From NCBI GenBank assembly GCA_021740905.1, contig JAIOYV010000047.1, positions 1-54,131 of the forward strand: a DNA stretch of 54,131 nucleotides. Direction: 5' to 3'. How positions within the stretch are numbered: position 1 is the stretch's first letter; every line of letters starts with the position of its first letter. A program made the position numbers and the translations under genes. The notes below the pieces were generated by a model. That model had not been told where the DNA came from. It saw only the letters and a list, made by a program, of their open reading frames with translations, and ran no database searches. Positions 17,674-26,889 of this stretch are shown here, one piece after another. Origin of the DNA: Bacteroidales bacterium. Lineage in GTDB: Bacteria; Bacteroidota; Bacteroidia; Bacteroidales; M50B96.

Positions 17674-19611
17674 CTATTTTACAAGGGTAAGTTTTTGGGT
17701 GAAGCTGCTTTTTTCGCTTGTCACTTTCACGAAGTACATACCGGCATTGAAATCCGATACATCCAATTGGACAGTCCTACTGGTAGCTACCATCCCGGAA
17801 ATAATTTCTTCGCCTACCATATTATATATACTAATGTTCGAACCGACCCTGGTGGTTTCATCGAGTTCAATGGTAACCAGATCGTGTGCTGGGTTGGGGA
17901 ATAGTTTAAACGACGAGGGATTGATCTCAGAAACACCATTGGGCAGCACAGTGATATACACCGTTTTTGAATCACTCATTTCGGCATTGGTGGCAGTAAG
18001 GGTTACAGGAAAAGTTCCAGCCTGGTTAAATAAGCGAGTTGGGCTTGGTATTGGCGATGTTGGAGATTGGGATGTACCCTCGAATTCCCATAAATAGGAT
18101 GTTCCCAACCCCGGGTTTTTAAGTGTTAAATTCAGGAATTCTATATTCGTGTTAATCGGCACGCTCAATTGTTCAACATAAAAATCTGCAATTAAAGGGA
18201 AGTCTGTACAATTCTGGTATTTGCCATGAATTGTATCGGGGACCAGGTTAGGCGGGTCTAACCAATCTTTAAGGCGTGCCGAAGCGGTGACCCCATTGTT
18301 TTGCCAGGAATAAGAGAATTTTCCATACGAATCGTATTTGGTTGGCCCGGTGCCTGTGCCTGCGCCATCGGTTATACAGGCCGACAAACCACCTGTCAAA
18401 GTACCGGCAATTAGTCCCAGATTATTGAAAATTGGCGATCCGGAAGACCCGCCTTCGGTAACACCATGTCCATTTGTGGTGGCGGCCCATCGGACTCTCC
18501 AATGTGTATTCCCATCGTTGGCCAATGCCAGGTCGTAGGTCGAGATCTTTTTAATATCGCCAGCCGGGTGATGAATACACACCCCACTGGGGCTGGATGT
18601 ATTATAAGCTCTCCATCCATTAAAAAAAACATCGTATTGGGTTGGAAGATAGCTTGTAAATAAAACTAGATAAAAATCAGATCCAGTCCATCCGCCACGT
18701 GCTTTCCGAACTGCACCTGTTATTGTAAAGGGTACAGGCTCGGGTTCGTTTGTATCATTGCAACCAGTGCGTTCGTACTCAAAATAAAACACCCAGCTTA
18801 AAACATCCTTTATACTGGCTTGGCCGGCACAATGATCAGCTGTAAGAAAGTAAGGCATACAATCGCCCAATGTATTGTTTACCAGCGAACCCGAACACCA
18901 TCCATAGGTAGTACCTTCTTTTACTGAAATGCGGGCAACCCCTTTTATCTGATCCCGCCAATTATTGCCTTCGGAACATACAGCATCAACCTCGCAAGGA
19001 TCGGAATCCTCATAAGCTTTGGCTGCCCGGTGGGTGTCGTCGTAAACAGACCGGTACGCATAAGCGAATTCAGATATACTTATAATTGCTTTCCCCCAAA
19101 CATCTGAGGGTTCGTAATATTCAATGGTTGCACTTTCTCCATAGATAAGCTCGGTGGCAAAAATTCCACTTGGGTGGTTGTTCAAATGGGTAAACGAACC
19201 AATCACTTGTGTTTTGCCTTCGTTGTACAAAAACATGCTAGTCCCTTCGGGCAGCCAAAAGTCATCGAAATTTACACCAATGGCAAGGGCTTCATGAGCC
19301 AAAATTTTCAGTCGCCAAATACGGTCGCCATTTGGCAGGCTTGTCCATGTCCCTGAATTTTCAAGGTTTAACCCCGCTTTTACAGCTACACCATATCGAT
19401 AAAGTTCTCCACCGGAATCCCTTATTTCATCTTCCGCTTCGATTGTTGAGATATCAATTTTTGAAAATTCCTTAACATCAAAATTGTCCTTTATGTTTTG
19501 CTTAAAACTTTCGGGCTGTCCCCCATAGCTGATTTGTGCAATTGATTGGTTGATTGTAAATAATACTGAGAGGATCAATGTTAAGCTCAGCATGTAGATT
19601 GTTTTTCTCAT
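17674..19611 (-). CDS. Secreted trypsin-like serine endopeptidase with PKD domain and T9SS sorting tail
   Basis: The 645-residue protein starts with a signal peptide (cleavage near SIAQ) and a pro-region. The chymotrypsin-fold domain spans about 200-450: FLTADHC supplies H260, GSDFYLVLF supplies D312, and EGGSSGSPIF supplies S390. The many cysteines and the CSGSLVNN start recall the Achromobacter lysyl endopeptidase (lysine-specific) group. A PKD domain follows (SYLWEFEGTSQSPTSPIP, NQAGTFPVTLTATN). The C-terminal 75 residues (FKLFPNPAHDLVTIEL, GMYFVKV, KLTLVK) are a Por/T9SS type A sorting domain, so the enzyme is exported by type IX secretion and fixed on the cell surface or released. It probably degrades extracellular protein. 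Confidence 0.88.
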   Translation of the reverse strand: MRKTIYMLSLTLILSVLFTINQSIAQISYGGQPESFKQNIKDNFDVKEFSKIDISTIEAEDEIRDSGGELYRYGVAVKAGLNLENSGTWTSLPNGDRIWRLKILAHEALAIGVNFDDFWLPEGTSMFLYNEGKTQVIGSFTHLNNHPSGIFATELIYGESATIEYYEPSDVWGKAIISISEFAYAYRSVYDDTHRAAKAYEDSDPCEVDAVCSEGNNWRDQIKGVARISVKEGTTYGWCSGSLVNNTLGDCMPYFLTADHCAGQASIKDVLSWVFYFEYERTGCNDTNEPEPVPFTITGAVRKARGGWTGSDFYLVLFTSYLPTQYDVFFNGWRAYNTSSPSGVCIHHPAGDIKKISTYDLALANDGNTHWRVRWAATTNGHGVTEGGSSGSPIFNNLGLIAGTLTGGLSACITDGAGTGTGPTKYDSYGKFSYSWQNNGVTASARLKDWLDPPNLVPDTIHGKYQNCTDFPLIADFYVEQLSVPINTNIEFLNLTLKNPGLGTSYLWEFEGTSQSPTSPIPSPTRLFNQAGTFPVTLTATNAEMSDSKTVYITVLPNGVSEINPSSFKLFPNPAHDLVTIELDETTRVGSNISIYNMVGEEIISGMVATSRTVQLDVSDFNAGMYFVKVTSEKSSFTQKLTLVK

Positions 19612-19654
19612 TTTTTACTCCTTAATTACTATGCATTTTTCAAAATATTGGGGG

Positions 19655-19662
19655 CAAAGCTA
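19655..19662 (-). promoter_or_regulatory. Bacteroidota -7 element before the protease gene
   Basis: Read on the minus strand this is TAGCTTTG, matching TAnnTTTG, 44 bases before the protease start. No good -33 TTTG lies at the usual 19-21 base spacing, so the assignment is tentative. Confidence 0.35.
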
Positions 19663-19837
19663 TAATTTATTCAGGAATCTAATTACTGAAATTAATCAGT
19701 ATCCATTTGCCGAAAAAAAAAACTCCCAAACAATAAATTATTGATCTTTGCATTTCAATGAATTACAGTGCTTTGTGAAGTCATTAGAAATGAGGTGAAA
19801 TTTATTTTTGAGAAAATTGATTTTTTTTGAAGAATTA

Positions 19838-19870
19838 TTTGTTTTAGTAAAATATTATGTTGTATATTTG
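19838..19870 (+). promoter_or_regulatory. Strong Bacteroidota-type promoter with no protein gene behind it
   Basis: TTTG at 19838-19841 is followed after 21 bases by TATATTTG at 19863-19870. Both elements and the spacing match the sigma-ABfr consensus exactly. Transcription would begin near 19877 on the plus strand, where no open reading frame exists before the terminator at 19965. Confidence 0.6.
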
Positions 19871-19876
19871 ACCTAT

Positions 19877-20000
19877 CAAAATTGAAAAGTTCTTTTATAG
19901 AATAAAAATATCACTTTAGGCCTTCATGGTTTAAATTGTGATGGGGAAAGGTTAATTGAAGGGCAAGGCTGTGGAGAAATCCGCAGCCTTTTCTCTTTTT
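19877..20000 (+). ncRNA. Candidate small RNA, about 120 nt
   Basis: The transcript predicted from the promoter at 19838-19870 would end at an intrinsic terminator: AAGGCTGTGGA at 19965-19975, loop GAAA, TCCGCAGCCTT at 19980-19990, then TTCTCTTTTT. No reading frame longer than a few codons lies between, and the next plus-strand gene is more than 3 kb away, so it is not an obvious leader. It does not look like tmRNA, 6S, RNase P or SRP RNA by eye. The same bases are upstream of the minus-strand protease, so an antisense or 5'-overlap role is possible. Confidence 0.5.
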
Positions 20001-20145
20001 AGGCCAGGACCATTTTTTTTCAAGATCGAGAGTGTTTTCAAAAACCAGTAATGCCAATTCTCACACTTACCTGAATTTCAATCATGTTGCAAACGGAAGT
20101 TTGAAACTCCGCATGGTAGAGAGGTTTGTGGTGATACGGTAGTAA

Positions 20146-20259
20146 ACCTGTCAGCGTCCGAAGGATCCCGAAATGGCCGGGACTGGCTCTGTCAGCGTTT
20201 ACAGTCAGGGTGTCAATTCATCTTTTAGACGCTGTCATGTCCTGCGGACGGTGACAGGT
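20146..20259. repeat. Large GC-richer inverted-repeat element
   Basis: ACCTGTCAGCGTCCG at 20146-20160 is the near-perfect reverse complement (14 of 15) of 20245-20259. The word CTGTCAGCGT occurs again at 20189-20198, and a related inverted form (GACGCTGTC) lies near 20228. Inside, CCCG and CGGG form a smaller hairpin near 20165-20182. The element lies just beyond the pnp terminator in a 713-base gap (19612-20324) that otherwise holds only the candidate small RNA. It looks like a dispersed REP/MITE-like intergenic element. Confidence 0.6.
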
Positions 20260-20264
20260 CTGGG

Positions 20265-20296
20265 AAAAAAAAGAGCCTCCGTTTACGGAGGCTCTT
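20265..20296 (-). terminator. Intrinsic terminator of pnp
   Basis: AAGAGCCTCCG at 20271-20281 pairs perfectly with CGGAGGCTCTT at 20286-20296 around a four-base loop. On the minus strand it is followed by an eight-base U-run. It begins 29 bases after the pnp stop codon. Confidence 0.9.
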
Positions 20297-20324
20297 TGCA
20301 ATCGAACAATATCAGTTTTCAATA

Positions 20325-22463
20325 TTAGCTTTTTTCAGGCCGTGGCAATAAAACTTTTCTCGAAAGTTTCAATTTGCCGGTTTTTTTGTCAACGTCAATC
20401 AGTTTCACTTCTACTTCCTGGCCTTCCTTCAACACTTCATCGGCTGTTTTCAGGTGTTTCCAATCTATTTCGGAAATGTGCAATAAGCCATCTTTTCCTG
20501 GTAGTATCTCAACGAAAGCACCAAAGGCAACAATCGATTTCACAGTTCCCTTGTACACTTTTCCAACTTCGGGGATGGCCACAATGTTGCGGACCCAGCG
20601 AACGGCATCATCGATCGATTTTTTGTTGGCGGCGGCAATATCCACAATGCCCATTCCATCCACTTCATCAATAGAAATAATACTTCCGGTTACAGCCTGG
20701 ATTTCCTGTATAATTTTTCCGCCAGGGCCAATTACTGCACCAATCATCTCTTTCGGGATGGTGAGTCGCTCGATTCGTGGAACATGTTCACGATAGTCGG
20801 CACGTGGCTCACTAATGGTTTCGTTCATCACATCGAGGATGTGCAATCTTCCGATTTTGGCCTGGGCAAGTGCCGCAGCCAAAACTTCGTACGAAAGGCC
20901 ATCTACTTTTATGTCCATCTGAGTGGCAGTGATCCCGTCGCGTGTTCCTGTAACTTTGAAATCCATATCGCCAAGATGATCTTCATCACCAAGTATGTCG
21001 GATAGGATAGCGTAGCGGTCGGGGCCATCGGCAATCAATCCCATGGCAATCCCTGAAACAGGTTTTTTCATTTTGATCCCAGTGTCCATCAAGGCCAATG
21101 TTCCGGCACAAACAGTTGCCATCGACGACGAACCATTGGATTCGAGTATGTCGGACATGATCCGGATTGCATACGGATTTTCCACGCCTTCGGGTGGTAA
21201 CATTCTTTTCAATGCCCGGTGGGCAAGGTTTCCGTGCCCGACTTCCCGGCGGCTTACACCCCGGTATGGGCGGGCATCGCCAGTCGAAAATGGAAGAAAG
21301 TTATAGTGGAGCAAAAATTTGTCGGTGCCCCGGTTCATCACCTCATCAACAATTTTTTCGTCGAGGCGGGTACCCAGGGTCACTGAGGTCAACGATTGGG
21401 TTTCGCCCCGTGTAAAAATGGCCGATCCATGTGCGGCAGGCAAATAGTTCACTTCGCACCAAATAGGCCTGATTTCATCTGTTTTCCGGCCATCCAAACG
21501 GATTTTTTCATCGAGGATGCAATTCCGTACTGCATCTTTTTCAACATCGTGATAATATTTGCCAATCAGCTTTTCAGGAACTTCTACCTCCTCGCCATGC
21601 TCGGCAATATACCATTCGATAAACTCAGCTTTAATGGCTTTGAAAGATTCGCTACGTTCGTGTTTGTTGGCAATTCCCTGTTTTGCAACATCGTAAGCTT
21701 TGGAATATGTTTTTTCGTGTACCAATTTCTTTAGTTCATCATCATTGGTCTCATGGCAATACTCTCTTTTTACGGTCGATCCTACCTGTTCGGCCAATTC
21801 AATTTGAACCTGGCATTGTATTTTAATCGCTTCGTGTGCAACTTTGATGGCTTCAATCATTACCTCTTCCGAAACTTCCTCCATTTCGCCTTCAACCATC
21901 ATAATATTGTCCATGGTGGCGGCTACAATAATATCGAGATCGGCTTTGGCCAATAATGAAGTTGCTGGGTTTATAATGAATTCCCCATCGGCCCGTATTA
22001 CACGGACTTCTGAGATAGGCCCATTAAATGGGATATTCGATACTGCCAATGCCGCCGAAGCCGCCAATCCAGCTAACTGAACAGGCATTACCTCTGCATC
22101 GGCAGATATAAGGCTTATATTAACAAAGGTTTCTGCATGGAAATCATCGGGGAAGAGTGGTCTTAAAGCCCGGTCGACCAGTCGTGAGATCAATATTTCA
22201 TAATCCGATGGCCTTGCTTCACGCTTCATAAAACCACCGGGGAAACGGCCCATTGCCGAAAATTTTTCTTTATAATCGACCGAGAGGGGCATAAAATCGA
22301 CATCCTCCCTTACTTCTGTGGCCGACACTACGGTTGCAAGCAACATGGTATCGCCCATTCGCACTACAACCGCGCCATCGGCTTGTTTGGCAAGCTTGCC
22401 GGTTTCGATGGTAATCACTCTACCATCACTTAATTCAATTTTCTTTTCAATTACATTTAACAT
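20325..22463 (-). CDS. pnp: Polyribonucleotide nucleotidyltransferase (PNPase)
   Basis: The 712-residue protein is full length. It has two RNase PH-like domains separated by a helical linker, recognised by [67 protein letters not shown] and [19 protein letters not shown] domain ([20 protein letters not shown], about 565-620) and an S1 domain ([31 protein letters not shown], quoted in part as [15 protein letters not shown], about 630-700) close it. It degrades RNA phosphorolytically from the 3' end and can add tails. It follows rpsO on the same strand, the conserved bacterial order, but each gene has its own terminator here. Confidence 0.98.
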   Translation of the reverse strand: MLNVIEKKIELSDGRVITIETGKLAKQADGAVVVRMGDTMLLATVVSATEVREDVDFMPLSVDYKEKFSAMGRFPGGFMKREARPSDYEILISRLVDRALRPLFPDDFHAETFVNISLISADAEVMPVQLAGLAASAALAVSNIPFNGPISEVRVIRADGEFIINPATSLLAKADLDIIVAATMDNIMMVEGEMEEVSEEVMIEAIKVAHEAIKIQCQVQIELAEQVGSTVKREYCHETNDDELKKLVHEKTYSKAYDVAKQGIANKHERSESFKAIKAEFIEWYIAEHGEEVEVPEKLIGKYYHDVEKDAVRNCILDEKIRLDGRKTDEIRPIWCEVNYLPAAHGSAIFTRGETQSLTSVTLGTRLDEKIVDEVMNRGTDKFLLHYNFLPFSTGDARPYRGVSRREVGHGNLAHRALKRMLPPEGVENPYAIRIMSDILESNGSSSMATVCAGTLALMDTGIKMKKPVSGIAMGLIADGPDRYAILSDILGDEDHLGDMDFKVTGTRDGITATQMDIKVDGLSYEVLAAALAQAKIGRLHILDVMNETISEPRADYREHVPRIERLTIPKEMIGAVIGPGGKIIQEIQAVTGSIISIDEVDGMGIVDIAAANKKSIDDAVRWVRNIVAIPEVGKVYKGTVKSIVAFGAFVEILPGKDGLLHISEIDWKHLKTADEVLKEGQEVEVKLIDVDKKTGKLKLSRKVLLPRPEKS

Positions 22464-22770
22464 CTTTTTCTCTTTCTAATTTTCTGTTTCAATTCTGTCT
22501 ATTGCAACAAAAGCTTTGCTTGAAACCATACAAAGCCTGTGAGGTTAACTTCTTGCCTAATCGGCATCAGTCAATTGTAAAATCGGCTAAAATTACCCAA
22601 AATAATCCGACCGCAAAAATTATTTATGGAGGGGGGGGATTCAGACATGGTCAGTTTCGCTTAATCAAGGCGCAGAATATTTTTTATTCCGCAGTCCCTT
22701 TCTATTGGGGAGGAGGAAATAAAAAAAACTTCAACGTCGAGTATGTAGTAACCGATTATGTTTGGGATCA
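22464..22770. other. Intergenic region between rpsO and pnp, with a G8 run
   Basis: The 340 bases between the two genes contain the rpsO terminator and no gene. A run of eight G at 22631-22638 is unusual in this AT-rich setting and could be an assembly error or a slippage-prone tract. No exact TAnnTTTG element was seen for pnp, though its leader could be autoregulatory as in other bacteria. Confidence 0.4.
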
Positions 22771-22771
22771 T

Positions 22772-22805
22772 AAAAAAAGGCAATCTTTCAATTGCCTTTT
22801 TTTTT
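22772..22805 (-). terminator. Intrinsic terminator of rpsO
   Basis: The stem AAAGGCAAT at 22776-22784 pairs with ATTGCCTTT at 22791-22799, flanked by A- and T-runs, so a minus-strand transcript would show hairpin plus U-run. The T-run touches the rpsO stop codon at 22804, an extremely short 3' end. Confidence 0.85.
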
Positions 22806-23073
22806 ATTTCCTTAAGTTCAATGCCTTAATAATAGCACGATATCTTTCAATATCTCTTTCTTTTAAATAATCGAGCAACCTTCGGCGCTTTCCAACCAAT
22901 TTCAACAATGCCCTTTGGGTGCTAAAATCTTTCTTGTTTTGCTTTAGGTGACCCGTTAAGTAGGCTATCCGGTAGGTGAACAACGCAATCTGCCCTTCGG
23001 ACGAACCGGTATCAGACTCTGATTTACCGTAGGTTTTAAAAAATTCCTGTTTCTTTTCCGCAGTTAAATACAT
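22804..23073 (-). CDS. rpsO: 30S ribosomal protein S15
   Basis: The 89-residue protein has the expected length and the signature helices: [21 protein letters not shown], quoted in part as [14 protein letters not shown], then [16 protein letters not shown] and [16 protein letters not shown], ending [14 protein letters not shown]15 binds the central domain of 16S rRNA in the platform of the small subunit, and in many bacteria also represses its own mRNA. It sits upstream of pnp as in most bacteria. A TAnnTTTG element lies about 40 bases before the start. Confidence 0.98.
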   Translation of the reverse strand: MYLTAEKKQEFFKTYGKSESDTGSSEGQIALFTYRIAYLTGHLKQNKKDFSTQRALLKLVGKRRRLLDYLKERDIERYRAIIKALNLRK

Positions 23074-23113
23074 ACTTATATAATTATAATTTCAATTTTT
23101 CCATTTTGGCTTG

Positions 23114-23121
23114 CAAAAGTA
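23114..23121 (-). promoter_or_regulatory. -7 element of the rpsO promoter
   Basis: On the minus strand this reads TACTTTTG followed by C, a perfect match to TAnnTTTG, 41 bases before the rpsO start. The -33 region lacks an exact TTTG at 19-21 bases. A palindrome TGGTTTAAACCA lies just upstream. Confidence 0.5.
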
Positions 23122-23265
23122 GATATTTTTTTGGTTTAAACCAGCCTGGCCCAAAAAATATTTTTTACACTTAAATGTAAATCATATTGTTGTAAATAGT
23201 ATTTTTATTGCCTTTACTTTAAATCCAATTTTAAGCAATTATAAATATTAACTAAATTAAATCGA

Positions 23266-25407
23266 ATGAAAAATTTTACCAAAGCTATGATGATTTTCAC
23301 CTTGACTATAATCTTTGGCATATCGGCCATAGCTCAAAGTGGAAATAAACCCATGCCAAACCCAAGTGAAAGCGATGATGCCGGCATGAGTGTAAATCCG
23401 GAGTATCATGCTACACCAGTGAATCATTTAAAAGCCTGGAACCTGCAATTTAATTACCCAACCGCCCCAAATCATCCTTCTCAGGCTGGTATTGAAACGG
23501 ATGGTACGTATTTTTATGTTGCCCAATGGAATAGCGATTCCATCTTTAAATATGACATGAGTGGAAATTATGTGGGTTTCTTCAAAATTGCTGGAGTCAC
23601 AGGACTTCGCGATCTGGCTTTTGATGGAACTTATTTTTATGGCTCCAATGCCACAGTTGCTGCTATATGGGAGATGGATTTTACGACCCAAACCCTTGTG
23701 AGCACTATCAGTGTTCCATCGGGAATAGCCATCAGGCATATTGCTTACGATGATCTCAACGATGCTTTTTGGGTAGGCAACTGGGCTACCGACCTGAAAT
23801 TGATTTCACGTACCGGAGCTGTCCTCAATACCATTCCGGCAGCCACACATGGTTTGGAATCGATTTATGGTACTGCTTTCGACAGCATCACTCCCGGCGG
23901 GCCTTACTTGTGGGCAATCAGTGCGAGTTCTGTTGTAGGAGAAATATATATGCTTAACATAGCCACAGGACAGCAAACAGGTATAGTCTGGAATGTACCT
24001 CCTGACCTGGGTTTGAGCGACGGCTTAGGAGGTGGTTTATTTACCCATTTTGATATTGTTACAGGTGAATATACCCTAGGAGGTTTAATTCAAGGGGAAG
24101 CCATTTTTGGCTACAACCTCGAACAAATTATCTCCGCTAATGATTTGGGAATAGCAGCTGTATCATCACCCGCAACCGGGTTGAACCTGTCGGCATCAGA
24201 ACCTGTCTCTTGTACTATTATGAATTATGGTTTCAATACTGCCTCAAATTTTATTCTTAGCTATACGATTAATGGTGGCACACCAGTAACAGAGATATAT
24301 CTCATGTCACTTCCATTTGGACAGACCGCAAATTTTACTTTTGTTACTACAGCCGATTTATCAACTGCCGGGACCTACGAGATTTGTGTCTATACACAAT
24401 TGGCTGGGGATGCTGATATATCAAACGATGAAGCTTGCACAACTGTTTATGCGCTCGCCAATTCGGCCACCAAACTTGTATTGGTAGAACATTTTACCCA
24501 GGCTTCATGTGCACCATGTGCCAGCCAAAACCCTGCCCTCGATGCCCTGATAACGAGTGCTGCCAACATAGATAAAGTAGTCCATATTGCTTATCATACA
24601 CATTGGCCAGGCAACGACCCAATGTTTGATTTTAATGATAGCAATGGCGAAGGTGACGCCCGGGTAGATTATTATGATGTATCGGGTGTACCCAATTGTG
24701 TGATTGCTGGAAACCAGGATCAAGGTCTTCCATCTATAGTTACACAAACTGCTATTAATACAGAATATGCCCGTCCCGGAATGTTTAATATTACCGGTAC
24801 TGCCATTGTTGACATGAGCACAAATATTATGGACGTTAACATTGACTTCGAAGCGTATGCAAGTTTCCCAAATGGAGCTATAAAAGGCCATATTGTATTC
24901 GTTGAGGAAGTAAACTACACAAGTCCCCCAGGCTCAAACGGCGAAATTTATTTCCCTGATGTAATGAGGAAAATGTTCCCATCACAAGATGGAACAGACC
25001 TGAATAACCCTGGGCTTGGCGATATTGTGCCTGTAAATTTCACGTATACCATTCAATCACCAATAAATGCATATAACACCAAACTTATCTGTTTTGTGCA
25101 AAATGATATGGACAAGGAAATTTATATGGCTACCATGATCGAAGTCCAGGTCATTAATTCTATGGAAGAGATTTCTGCAGATAAAGTCAACATATATCCA
25201 AACCCTTCGGTTGGCTTTTTCAAGATCACGAATGTGCCCAACTCTTCTATTACCGTATACAATACGCTAGGCGAAGTAGTGACCGAACTATCGAATGCCA
25301 ACCGCAATGCAGTAATTGATCTTTCGGGATATGCCAATGGTGCATATTTCGTACGAATTGTCAACGACAATGATGTGATCACAAAAATGATCCAACTTTC
25401 AAGATAG
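23266..25407 (+). CDS. Secreted beta-propeller protein with Omp28/thioredoxin-like domain and T9SS sorting tail
   Basis: The 713-residue protein starts with a signal peptide (cleavage near AIAQS). Residues 50-290 form repeated strands of the type GIETDGTYFYVAQWNSDSIF and LRDLAFDGTYFYGSN, suggesting a beta-propeller. A short Ig-like CARDB-type domain follows (about 295-395). From about 405 a thioredoxin-like Omp28-related domain appears: LVLVEHFTQASCAPCASQNP carries a CAPC redox-type pair, and YYDVSGVPNCVIAGN the cis-proline loop. The last 75 residues (VNIYPNPSVGFFKITNV, GAYFVRIVND, MIQLSR) are a T9SS type A sorting domain. It is probably an outer-surface protein; its binding target is unknown. 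A terminator follows directly. Confidence 0.8.
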   Translation: MKNFTKAMMIFTLTIIFGISAIAQSGNKPMPNPSESDDAGMSVNPEYHATPVNHLKAWNLQFNYPTAPNHPSQAGIETDGTYFYVAQWNSDSIFKYDMSGNYVGFFKIAGVTGLRDLAFDGTYFYGSNATVAAIWEMDFTTQTLVSTISVPSGIAIRHIAYDDLNDAFWVGNWATDLKLISRTGAVLNTIPAATHGLESIYGTAFDSITPGGPYLWAISASSVVGEIYMLNIATGQQTGIVWNVPPDLGLSDGLGGGLFTHFDIVTGEYTLGGLIQGEAIFGYNLEQIISANDLGIAAVSSPATGLNLSASEPVSCTIMNYGFNTASNFILSYTINGGTPVTEIYLMSLPFGQTANFTFVTTADLSTAGTYEICVYTQLAGDADISNDEACTTVYALANSATKLVLVEHFTQASCAPCASQNPALDALITSAANIDKVVHIAYHTHWPGNDPMFDFNDSNGEGDARVDYYDVSGVPNCVIAGNQDQGLPSIVTQTAINTEYARPGMFNITGTAIVDMSTNIMDVNIDFEAYASFPNGAIKGHIVFVEEVNYTSPPGSNGEIYFPDVMRKMFPSQDGTDLNNPGLGDIVPVNFTYTIQSPINAYNTKLICFVQNDMDKEIYMATMIEVQVINSMEEISADKVNIYPNPSVGFFKITNVPNSSITVYNTLGEVVTELSNANRNAVIDLSGYANGAYFVRIVNDNDVITKMIQLSR

Positions 25408-25430
25408 GTTTTGAAACTTTATAAATAAAA

Positions 25431-25460
25431 AACACCCCGGTAAATTTTTGCCGGGGTGTT
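25431..25460. terminator. Bidirectional terminator between the propeller and transketolase genes
   Basis: AACACCCCGG at 25431-25440 pairs perfectly with CCGGGGTGTT at 25451-25460. A T-run follows on the plus strand, and an A-run precedes it to serve the convergent minus-strand transketolase gene. Confidence 0.9.
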
Positions 25461-25483
25461 TTTTTATATTGAAGTTTTGTCTA

Positions 25484-26329
25484 CTAATAGTCCCCCAGCG
25501 TTTCTTCCAGATGCGCAAGGGCAATCTCCAATTGCTCGTCGTTGGGGGCAACACCATGCCATTTGTGGGTCCCCATCATAAAGTCGACACCCATGCCCAT
25601 TTCTGTTTTCATGATGATGACCACTGGCTTTCCTTTTCCTGTTTCACTTTGTGCCTTTGGGATTGTTTCAAGGATATTGGCCATGTCGTTGCCGTCCATC
25701 TCAAGCACAGTCCAGCCAAACGATTCCCATTTTGCTTTTATATCGCCCAAAGGGATTACCTCATCAGTAGGGCCGTCTATTTGTTTCCCATTATAATCGA
25801 CTGTGGCAATCAGGTTGTCGACTTTATGGGCCACAGCAAATAGGGCCGCTTCCCAAATCTGGCCTTCCTGGATTTCACCATCACCGGTCAATATATATAC
25901 TAGTTGAGTGTCATTGTTGAGCTTTTTCGAGAGGGCGGCCCCAACAGCCACCGAAAGTCCCTGCCCCAGCGAACCGGATGAAACACGCACCCCGGGCAGC
26001 ATTTTTTCGGTAGTAGGATGACCCTGCAATCGAGAACCCAGACTTCGGAAAGTACCCAGTTCGGAAACCGGAAAATAACCGCAACGGGCAAGCACACTAT
26101 AAAACACCGGAGAAATATGCCCATTCGACAGAAAAAACAAATCCCTGCCTTTGCCATCCATGGTAAACGTACCGGCATCGTGTTTCATGAATTTGAAATA
26201 GAGGGCAGTCAGAAAATCGGCGCAACCCAGCGATCCGCCCGGATGCCCCGAAGCATTGAGGTGTACCATTCGTAGGATGTCGCGCCGTACCTGGGTGGCA
26301 GTTCTTTGAAGCTCAGAAATTTCGTTCAT
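25484..26329 (-). CDS. Transketolase N-terminal (thiamine diphosphate-binding) subunit
   Basis: The 281 residues cover the first half of a transketolase. SGHPGGSLGCADFLTALY is the first substrate/cofactor block, LSNGHISPVFYSVL follows, and GDGEIQEGQIWEAALFA with VDYN is the thiamine diphosphate motif (GDG to N). The end (MGTHKWHGVAPND) is where split N-subunits normally stop. With a C-terminal partner it moves two-carbon ketol units in the non-oxidative pentose phosphate pathway. The partner gene usually lies just downstream but is not in this window: the next downstream gene is convergent. A TAnnTTTG element lies 19 bases upstream of the start. Confidence 0.93.
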   Translation of the reverse strand: MNEISELQRTATQVRRDILRMVHLNASGHPGGSLGCADFLTALYFKFMKHDAGTFTMDGKGRDLFFLSNGHISPVFYSVLARCGYFPVSELGTFRSLGSRLQGHPTTEKMLPGVRVSSGSLGQGLSVAVGAALSKKLNNDTQLVYILTGDGEIQEGQIWEAALFAVAHKVDNLIATVDYNGKQIDGPTDEVIPLGDIKAKWESFGWTVLEMDGNDMANILETIPKAQSETGKGKPVVIIMKTEMGMGVDFMMGTHKWHGVAPNDEQLEIALAHLEETLGDY

Positions 26330-26347
26330 AATCGTAGTTTAGGCCGG

Positions 26348-26355
26348 CAAAATTA
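26348..26355 (-). promoter_or_regulatory. -7 element before the transketolase gene
   Basis: The minus-strand reading is TAATTTTG, an exact TAnnTTTG match 19 bases before the start codon. TTTC rather than TTTG lies 18 bases further upstream. Confidence 0.45.
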
Positions 26356-26831
26356 GGCTATTTTTTCAGGATAGAAATTAATCTGATAATTTAAAATGAT
26401 TCTTGGTTTCGGGAAAAAATGTCGCAAAGCGATACGCTTTTGTACCCGACGAATTAGGCTGGGGCCAATACTTTGATTTGAATGTCTGCGTGACTTTGGG
26501 TCACACCGATACTCAAATCTGAAACACGAAATACAAAACCAGAAACACGAAACAAAGAAAAAGGGGAACATGCCTGCCCCCCTCTTGAAATTGAAGTTTT
26601 TTCAGTGTTAATAAGATTTAAGCGATTATACCGCAATCTTAAAATCCCTGACATATACTGGGATGGCGGAGAAAAGTTTCTCCGTTCGTCAAAAAAACAG
26701 AGTAAGTTATACACATGGAATGTTCACAAACAGGGTGGATTGGCAGGTCGTTATTTAAAAGCATTTATTATCAATTGGTTGAATCGTCGGAGGACGAATG
26801 TAATCTCTTTTTCAGAATTAGTATAAATAAT
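26356..26831. other. Intergenic region with short repeats
   Basis: No reading frame is convincing. GAAACACGAAA occurs at 26521-26531 and again at 26542-26552 within an A-rich stretch, resembling the low-complexity tandem words seen between genes in Bacteroidota. The remainder is AT-rich and unremarkable. Confidence 0.4.
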
Positions 26832-26856
26832 AAACCCGGACTTGTGGCCCGGGCTT
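26832..26856 (-). terminator. Probable terminator of the LruC lipoprotein gene
   Basis: AAACCCGG at 26832-26839 pairs with CCGGGCTT at 26849-26856 (one wobble). On the minus strand it is followed by a T-rich tract. It lies 34 bases after the stop of the lipoprotein gene. Confidence 0.6.
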
Positions 26857-26889
26857 ATCAAAAGGATATTATTGATTATGAAGCTATTT

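Noticed and set aside
20098-20180. tRNA-like fold
   Set aside because: No acceptor/T-arm combination with the GTTCRA core was found; the hairpins belong to an inverted-repeat element.
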